NCBI RefSeq assembly: GCF_015706575.1
Contig: NW_024037058.1
Coordinates: forward strand, 12,917,547-12,981,546
Reading direction: 5' to 3'
DNA from: Patiria miniata
Taxonomy: Eukaryota > Echinodermata > Asteroidea > Valvatida > Asterinidae
Length of the DNA: 64,000 nucleotides
Below the pieces are notes generated by a model that did not search any database, was not told where the DNA came from, and saw only the letters and a list, made by a program, of their open reading frames with translations. This document shows positions 57,901-64,000 of this stretch, in pieces. The number at the start of each line of letters is the position of its first letter. Position 1 is the first letter of the stretch. The translations under genes and the position numbers were made by a program.

Positions 57901-60900
57901 TAATTTTTTTTTCTTTTTCAGTATATCATACAAATCTAGGAACTCGATTAAGGCTCTCCTGCAGGGCTGCGGCAGTGGGTGGGTAAGGCTTGTCAACACG
58001 TAACTCGCCCGCGGGCCCATGAGGTTAGAAATTCCCAGAGAGCGGGAATTTCAAAACTCTTCCCTGAACGTTGCTTGCACTGACATGTTTTCCTTGCTAT
58101 TTTCTCAGCCATAAAATCACTTCTCAAAGAATTAAAGTCTGTGATTAAAATAATTCATGGTGGCGGCCATACTCCTTTCCATTTAATTTTAGATGTAGTG
58201 GCGGCATGTATAATTACGCCCCCTCCCAATAAACACGACTGAGTTGAAGATAACTCACAAATCGAGAAATGGATCGTTCTATTAGACAGTTGCAACGCTT
58301 TCGACAGAGGAGGTTAGGTCGTGGATTACATGAAAGAAACGTAACACAGGTGAAGACTTTGGATATAGAATAAGAAATAAATAAATTAACTTCAAAAGGG
58401 GGGGTAAGGGAGAGACATGGGAGAAGTGTTTATCGTTCAGATGCACAGTTCTAAGCTCTTCTATGAAAATTTGGTGGCTCTGAAAAGAGCCGTTTGCTTT
58501 GTTTCGAGTGAATACAGAACTATTTGATGCCGGAAACAAGCCCTCTTTCTGCCCTGCAGGCTGATTCTGCGAGGATGTGGAAGACTGTCCACAGGGCAAC
58601 TTATCATCGCTATCGCTAAGCATCATGAGGTCTTGTTCGGCTTCTTGGTTTCTTGAGCCTGGGGTGGGTGGGCCAATGAGTTCTAGGTTCTAAGTTAATT
58701 TCTTTCTTTCTTATTCTATATCCAAACTCTGGGCAGCTCAATTGTGTGCCTACACTGGTATACACACCGGTGAACTCATGGGCGTCGCCAGGATTTTTTT
58801 CTAGAGGGGGGCAAAACATATTTTTCCAAAACAATTCTTGGATTTCTGAACAAATTCTCGATTTGAACAGATTCTCAGTTTTAGACGGGGGCAGGGACAT
58901 TTTGCCCCCCCCCCAACTCATTCAATTTACACCACTATGACTTCGCGCCTCTTTTTCTTTTCTTTTTTTCTTTTTTTTCCCCTTCCTTTTTTGTGTGCTA
59001 TTCCGGGGGGGGGGGAGCGCCCCTTGCCCCCCCCCCTCGCGACGCCCATGGGTGAACTAAGTCTCAAATTAACGGAACTCTTCTCTGCATGCTAATCGGA
59101 AGGGAAAAAAAACTCTTCAAAAAAATGCATCAGCTCACAGAGCCTCCCGTCCTCCCTAATTGTTTGCATCCCACGAAATGTAAAGAAATGAGGAACGGCC
59201 CTGATGGTGCTGATAGTGAGTCCCACTCCTTTATAAACTCTGATTCACGGCAGCAACTCTCTTGGAATAATAATTATCCTACAACAAATTAATATCGACG
59301 ATTGTTTTTACTGAACGTTGCTTGCACTGACCGGTTTTCCTTGGCCTTGGTATTTTCTCAGCCATAAAATCACTTCTCAAAGAATTAAATTCTGTGCTTA
59401 ATAAGAATTCCTGGTGGCGGCCATTCTCCTTCCCATTTTATTTTTTTGATGTAGTAGCGGCATGTTTGATTACGCCCCTTCCCAATAAACCCGTGGCGCT
59501 TTTGCTTTCGCCGAGGCGCTTTTGCGCTTGCCGTGGCGCTTTTGCGCTTGCCGTGGCGCTTTTGCGCTTGCCGTGGCGCTTTTGCGCTTGCCGCGGCGCT
59601 TTTGCGCTTGCCGTGGCGCTTTTTCTTTGGCCGCGGCGCTTTTTGTTTTGCCGTGGCGCTTTTTCTTTTGCCGCGGCGCTTTTTCTTTTGCCGCGGCGCT
59701 TTTTCTTTTGCCGCGGCGCTTTTTCTTTTGCCGCGGCGCTTTTTGTTTTGCCGCGGCGCTTTTTGTTTTGCCGTGGCGCTTTTGCGCTTGCCGTGGCGCT
59801 GTTGCGCTTGCCGCGGCGCTGTTGCGCTTGCCGTGGCGCTTTTGCTTTTGCCGTGACAGTTGTGGGCCACCGTATAAACGTAAGTGTAAGCGTATCCGTT
59901 CGCTTGCGAAACCTCCCTATTATCGGTCTTACCCGAGTAATGTAACAAATATTGACCGATAGTGTAGTAACGTTTGCTACACTATCGGTCAATTTCTGTT
60001 ACATTATCGGTTAGTGATACAGTGTCGGTCAATTTGTGTGACATTATCGGTTGGTGATACAATATCCGTTGGTTGCTACATTAATCAGTAACATAGCTTC
60101 AAAATTGTATTCCATGGATTTGCTAATGGCTTCTTTGAGTAAAAACATGCATAACTTCTGATAGCATGGACCAATTTCAGTAATTTGTTTTTTTCTCACG
60201 CGATTGTCAGAACATTCTCGTTTTTAATACAGGCTTCATTGATGTGTCAAATTTAATTGCAGTTTAAAGGGAAAAACAATCCTGAATCCAGGTCACTTTC
60301 ATTCGGACTCACCTTGTATATGGGGAAGGTTTACAGTAAGCCTCACAACTATCGACAACGAATACAAAAAAATCACCTTTGGGTGCCAAGTTGAAAGAGT
60401 AGGTATCAGATTCATTTTGAAAGCTGCCATTATTATAAACGGCGACGACCCGGAAGTAAAATTTGGCGTTCCTTTTGAGATGTTTCAGGATGCAGGAGCT
60501 TTCCCTATAGCAGTCCTTCCGTTTCGGTTTGATGCTATCTGAACGCTGGTACCTCACCTTAGAAGATCAAGAGAGCCAGGAAATGCATAGTTATTGTAAT
60601 TCCTAGTAATGTACCCGTAAGAAGACCTTTTCCATCATTAGGTTTACATTAGGGAGACCCCGGGATTAGGAAGACATTTCAATGTCTCATAATGTCCCAA
60701 CTCCTGCTTTAGAGGCAAATTGTTAATGTCGCAAATAGGCTAAATCGATTGCTCGTGGTTCAAAACATAAATATACCAATATATTCGTTGGGGTATAGAT
60801 AAGGCAAGGGAAAATAGGGGTTAGGGGTATTTTAAGTTAGGGAGAAATTTTGTTTTGCACAACCCAATCCTATCGGAATGTTCCCTAATAAAGGTACCAT

Positions 60901-63900
60901 TTCCCGTAAAAATGATTTCTTTATTATAATTATTTCGTTCTGTTCTTTTATATCTTTATTTACTTTGGACTATGATCAGTTTGCCAGCAACAGGCAGAAA
61001 AGAGCACGGATCCAGCACTCACAGCCTACTTGGTACACGGGGGTCTACCCGATGTTCCCCAATACCTATGGTTCCCAATACCGATGTTCCCTGAAATTCT
61101 TAGGATTAGGGTTAGGGTTATATGGTAAGGATTTCGGGGAACATCCGTATTGGGGAACATCGGTATTGGGGAACATAGGTATATGCACCCGGTACATGCC
61201 CATTGTGCATGTATAATGATCATGACTTGATAACGAACCTTAAACCCAGTGAGGCGATCATCGTCGATTGGGTTCCATGAAATGAGGACAGATTCCCTGC
61301 TTTGGATACTGACTCTGATTCCAGATGGGCTAACCCGTGGATGCTCTGCACAGAAGAAATTAGGGAAAACAATTAACAAACATGAGTTTTCAATGTTTTT
61401 GCCTTGTCTGTAGGCCCTATCGGTGAATGATCAGCACACAATCCTATTCGAATATTGCTCGTCTCAATCGCCTAATCCAGGATAAGTGTTGACGTCTAAT
61501 TTGTCATGTGGTAATTTGATACAAGCGTGAATACCTATAATAAGTGACTCGGGCTCAGTACTTCCATGCTTGCACGAGCCATGCGCGGGAAATGCAAGTA
61601 CCCACAGCCCATTGCGACGAATGCGTTTCCTTCGCAAGTTTTTGAGATAAGGATGGTCATATGCCATTGGATAAAGTGCGGTGGGGACTCTATGAAAACA
61701 ATGAGGCAATTGTCAATTACTCGAATTTGTCATTGTAATGGTTAGACTTGTTCTTGCCGCACCGGCTTGCACAGGCACGAGTCAGAACATAATATTGAGC
61801 GACTGGAAACGAGTCAAACAAACAGCTTGCTGTGAAAACATCGTCTGCTTTTAAACATACCCGTTACATCCAAGATGGCGTTGGCCATGATCTGCCCGTG
61901 GACGTTCGATGCTGTGCACTGGTAAACCTTTCTGTCTGCCATTGTGACGTTATTCATCAGAACTGATGAAGCACCGTCTTTGGAGGGGAAAAAACACTAT
62001 TTATTTAGTAAGCTTCACTCACATCAATCAAATGTAACCTCGAATGTGAAGTCATTGTTTATTAACGTCACAAATAAAAAAATACTTGTTGCCCAACAAA
62101 AAATAATTAAAAGGCTGCAATGACCACAAACGAATTTGACTTTTCCAGGATGCACTTGTGGGTTAATCAGGGTTATATAGCGCCACAAACACCTGCTTTT
62201 CCAAATTTGTGAATCGCCCGAATTGTCGCCTTGTTATGACCTTACCATATTCTGGTTTGTGTACACCGTTCTCCATCCATTTAATGTCTGGTTCTGGCTT
62301 GCCACCCGCCTGACATGACATTGTGGCCCCTTTGCCTTTGTAAACAGTGGTATCCTTAGGCTTGACGATCCAGTAAGGTGCAGCTGTTAAGGGAAACCAA
62401 AATGCCAACACTATACAATTTAAAAGATAGGCTTACTTCTATCCGTTCTATCATGGATCAACGAAAACGTATGTTGTGTCTTGCCTTCGCTTTGTCGCAC
62501 AACTTCACACTATTTGTAGACAATATTCCCACAAATCTAATCGAATTAAATTCAGCACCAGGAGTTTAGCACGCAAATGAGGCAGCATTATGACACTGCT
62601 GAAGCCCAGCAAAGATAGATGGGCTGCGCGCATCCAACCGCAAAAAAATATAAGCATTGCTATACCACTTTCATGTGACAAGTTCAATATATCTAGAATA
62701 GCACTGAGCCGAGATTGGATATCCATCATGACGTCATTCACGATGGTCATAACGTCACATGCGCAGAGAGCTAGAGGAGTTCATGCAGTGCTGTTGGGCT
62801 CGTCCACCCACAGGCCATTTCTGCTGTGGGCAAGATTGTGTACGGATTCAATAAGCTATGATAATATATCGGCAGTCTTTATACAGACATGAAGGAATCA
62901 TCAAGGCAATATCCCTATACCTTCAATATGCAAAGCTGTGGTTTGATTGACTTCCCGACCATTCGTTGACCAAGCCGTGCACGTGTAGTCGCCATCGTCG
63001 TGATCAAGCTGCACATTGCGCACAGTGAGTACGGCCCCCTCAGCAGCTTGGAATGATGGGTAGTGTTGGCGGCTCCAACGGACAGATGGTGTTGGACTGT
63101 CAAGAAACGAAGCAAATAAAACCAGATTATATAAAATAATAAATGGCCAAGCCGACGGTTATTATTCAGTTCGCTACCCGGTATATACTTTTCGAATTCT
63201 TTGCGGCGCAACAAAATAATTCAGTTCTCACAGAAAAGACTGTTTCATGCCCATCCGCCTTCCATAATCGATAATGTAGGCAGCTGTACCCTGTCTACCT
63301 CTACGCTCAAGGCGTATCTGTTTGTGTGTGTAAAATCAACCCAAAATAGTAGTTCTAATAGTACAATTTTTTTAAGGGTTGCAGACGCCCCAAAACACAC
63401 AAAATGTGTCAAAAATAAAACATACAAGTGGAAACCTCGTTAGGAGAAAAATGTGAATTGTTCAAAAGAAGTACGGGCAGTACCTATATTGTCAACTTAA
63501 AGGGTTTCTTAATTACACGGAAGAATAATCATTATTTCACAGTGACGTAAGTTAGAACCCTAGCCTGCTCTTTCATTACTTGAAGCGCATATTCCTTCGT
63601 ATAATGAACTTACTTTCCAACCGCAAGACAATAGAGCTTCACGTCTTCACCGACCAACGCCTCGACGACTGGGGCCCACTCCAGTATCTCTGGCGGTTGC
63701 AGGGGGACTCCGACGGTTGCTGCACAAAAAAGAATGGAAGCTATACAGTAATTCTGTATGAGCACTTCCAAGTCAGTACCGGCCAAAAATATAGAAGGCT
63801 GGGTGTCCGAGTTAGTTCTCCAAAGTGCCGCGCATTGTTTATAAACTTTATAAAGAAAATACCACATTAAGTGTACCCAACTATAACTGTCTCATTACGT

Positions 63901-64000
63901 ACATGTATGTGTCTTGATCTCCCATCACGTAGCCATCATGGACTACCGGAGCCCGGATGGGTAACTTGTAAGACTCGCCCCAAATGTCTAAATGGGTCCA
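54997..64000 (-). CDS. Ig/FN3 single-pass cell-surface receptor (5' end outside window)
   Basis: Nine exons join in phase: 63719-63614, 63096-62921, 62383-62246, 61977-61861, 61345-61239, 60557-60377 (alternative end 60313), 56153-56030, 55406-55333, 55088-54997 (stop TAA). Exons 1-2 encode an Ig domain (EDVKLYC, GNPTPSVRW, DGDYTCTA). Exons 3-4 encode a second Ig starting EAAPYW (GATMSC, KPEPDIKW, KVYQCTASN), as in L1/contactin-type proteins. Exons 5-6 encode one FN3 domain (VLISWNP, GFKVRYQ, FYFRVVAVYN). Then comes a membrane helix (LFNTALYCVIVLGVSTPLIM) and a ~55-residue tail with an acidic patch (EPDDEDEDDGW) ending NANHVV. The L1-family FIGQY ankyrin motif is absent, so this is not a standard L1CAM/neuroglian. 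A further exon at 63903-64000 (VVHDGYVMGDQDTYM) is possible, but its phase does not fit the next exon. The likely role is adhesion or signalling; the ligand is unknown. Confidence 0.78.
55609..55676. repeat. Small hairpin in a receptor intron
   Basis: GTGTACATTTTACTCGGACC-ACTCTCAC pairs with GTGAGAGTGG-CCCAAGTAAAATTTACAC around a short loop. It is a compact 68-bp foldback. Confidence 0.55.
56852..57014. repeat. ~163-bp hairpin inserted in the left foldback arm
   Basis: A stem of about 67 bp (CTTAGCTATCCGTATCCG..., through GCGAGCGAGATATGCGTGTC, to CTGCACGT) is matched on the other side almost perfectly around a ~31-bp loop containing GTATGACGTCATAC. The right arm lacks it and reads TTACGTTTATACGGTGG across the site. 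Confidence 0.65.
57019..57403 (+). repeat. 20-bp minisatellite array, left (~19 units)
   Basis: The unit is GCGCAAAAGCGCCRCGGCAA with variants (AAGCAAAAGCGCC, AAGCAACAGCGCC, CCCTGGCAA, CCCTGTCAA). All three frames on each strand stay open because 20 bp rotates frame without stops. The resulting long 'proteins' (KRKSATASAKAPRQAQ-like) are artefacts. Confidence 0.85.
58060..58240 (+). repeat. Third copy of the foldback arm block
   Basis: CTGAACGTTGCTTGCACTGA through ATAAAATCACTTCTCAAAGA to CCTCCCAATAAAC matches 59312-59492 in the same orientation and 57411-57590 inverted. It ends where the minisatellite would start, so it lacks the array. Confidence 0.6.
58777..59050. mobile_element. 274-bp MITE with 8-bp target duplication in the right foldback arm
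   Basis: GGTGAACT flanks both ends (58769-58776 and 59051-59058). Inverted ends are CATGGGCGTCGC (left) and the same on the complement (right). The body is pyrimidine- and G-rich with long C and G runs. The left arm keeps the uninterrupted site (TTAGTTCACAGGTGTG, 57841-57856). Confidence 0.75.
59493..59855 (-). repeat. 20-bp minisatellite array, right (~18 units), inverted
   Basis: On the plus strand the unit reads TTGCCGYGGCGCTTTTGCGC. A central run of about eight units has TTTTTCTTTTG/TTTTTGTTTTG in place of TTTTGCGCTTG, a variant not seen in the left array. The two arrays have therefore evolved separately. Confidence 0.85.
60313..60377 (-). promoter_or_regulatory. Alternative 5' splice sites of the FN3 exon
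   Basis: Two donors lie 64 nt apart: CAAAG/GTGATT (exon end 60377) and ACAAG/GTGAGT (exon end 60313). Only the first joins the membrane-helix exon in frame. The second, stronger by consensus, leads to YLPPL and a stop just inside that exon, giving a product without a membrane helix. Confidence 0.5.
61050..61185. repeat. Hairpin of TGTTCCCCAATACC words with telomere-like centre
   Basis: GATGTTCCCCAATACC, TTCCCAATACCGATGTTCCC and TGAAATTCTTA are mirrored by TAAGGATTTC and GGGGAACATCCGTATTGGGG-AACATCGGTATTGGGGAACATA. The loop is GATTAGGGTTAGGGTTATAT, i.e. about two TTAGGG units. It lies in the receptor intron between exons 61345-61239 and 60557. Confidence 0.6.

Larger units (their letters stand above)
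56673..60087. mobile_element. 3.4-kb composite foldback element with mirrored minisatellites
   Basis: The inverted arms (about 56673-57893 and 58728-60087) begin TGATAATGTAGTAACCAACG and, on the complement, TGATTAATGTAGCAACCAAC. Each end carries several copies of an ACCGATA.TGTA-like motif. Each arm then has a GC-rich 20-bp tandem array, TTTATTGGGAAGGGGCGT and a block with GTGGCGGCCAT. A ~175-bp block of this arm is present a third time in the centre (58060-58240). The right arm also holds a 274-bp MITE. No transposase is seen. It sits in the intron between the FN3 and membrane-helix exons of the receptor gene. Confidence 0.75.

Noticed and set aside
63903-64000. Upstream exon of the Ig/FN3 gene
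   Set aside because: One open frame ends in a GT, but its phase does not join the next exon. Noted only as a possibility in the gene entry.
1-64000. LTR or virus-like elements
   Set aside because: I found no paired long terminal repeats and no recognisable capsid, protease, polymerase or envelope frames.

Overview
The window is metazoan nuclear DNA: intron-split genes, tRNA-derived SINEs, and very many small inverted-repeat DNA transposons. Protein similarity and SINE style suggest a marine invertebrate, most likely a deuterostome such as an echinoderm or hemichordate. That placement is inference. I recognised no retrovirus-like or LTR element.

Region 1 (1-9181) holds a four-exon SLC16/monocarboxylate-transporter-like gene on the minus strand (1607-8711). 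Its third exon carries two frame-breaking lesions. Its introns are packed with hairpin elements and a cluster of TGACGTCA octamers.

Region 2 (9182-36386) is a giant palindrome. The left arm (9182-22778, 13.6 kb) and the right arm (25217-36386, 11.2 kb) are near-identical inverted copies around a 2.4 kb spacer. Each arm carries one intact SLC16-like gene of 469 codons, and the two genes diverge head-to-head (11143-18235 minus; 30448-34336 plus). The arms differ by single-base changes, by insertions whose empty site survives in the other arm (2577, 702 and 197 bp), by a 551 bp indel, and by tandem-repeat copy number (2 versus 3). The spacer holds a decayed exon 1 of the same family and a diverged copy of the arm's outer flank. 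An 11-bp direct repeat brackets the right arm, which hints that the right arm is the inserted daughter copy.

Region 3 (36387-50738) contains a complete PNPLA8-type calcium-independent phospholipase A2 gene (39897-47963 minus, 8 coding exons, 840 aa). Upstream of it lies a 1.8 kb foldback element built around CCCTAACGTGGCGCAC motifs.

Region 4 (50739-64000) contains the 3' two-thirds or so of an Ig/FN3 transmembrane receptor gene on the minus strand (stop at 54997; 5' end outside the window). It has two visible Ig domains, one FN3, one membrane helix and a short acidic tail. Two competing donors in the FN3 exon predict membrane and soluble isoforms. A 3.4 kb foldback element with mirrored 20-bp minisatellites sits in one of its introns.

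The three gene families show no functional link. The strongest themes are recent local duplication of a transporter and the heavy load of foldback DNA elements.
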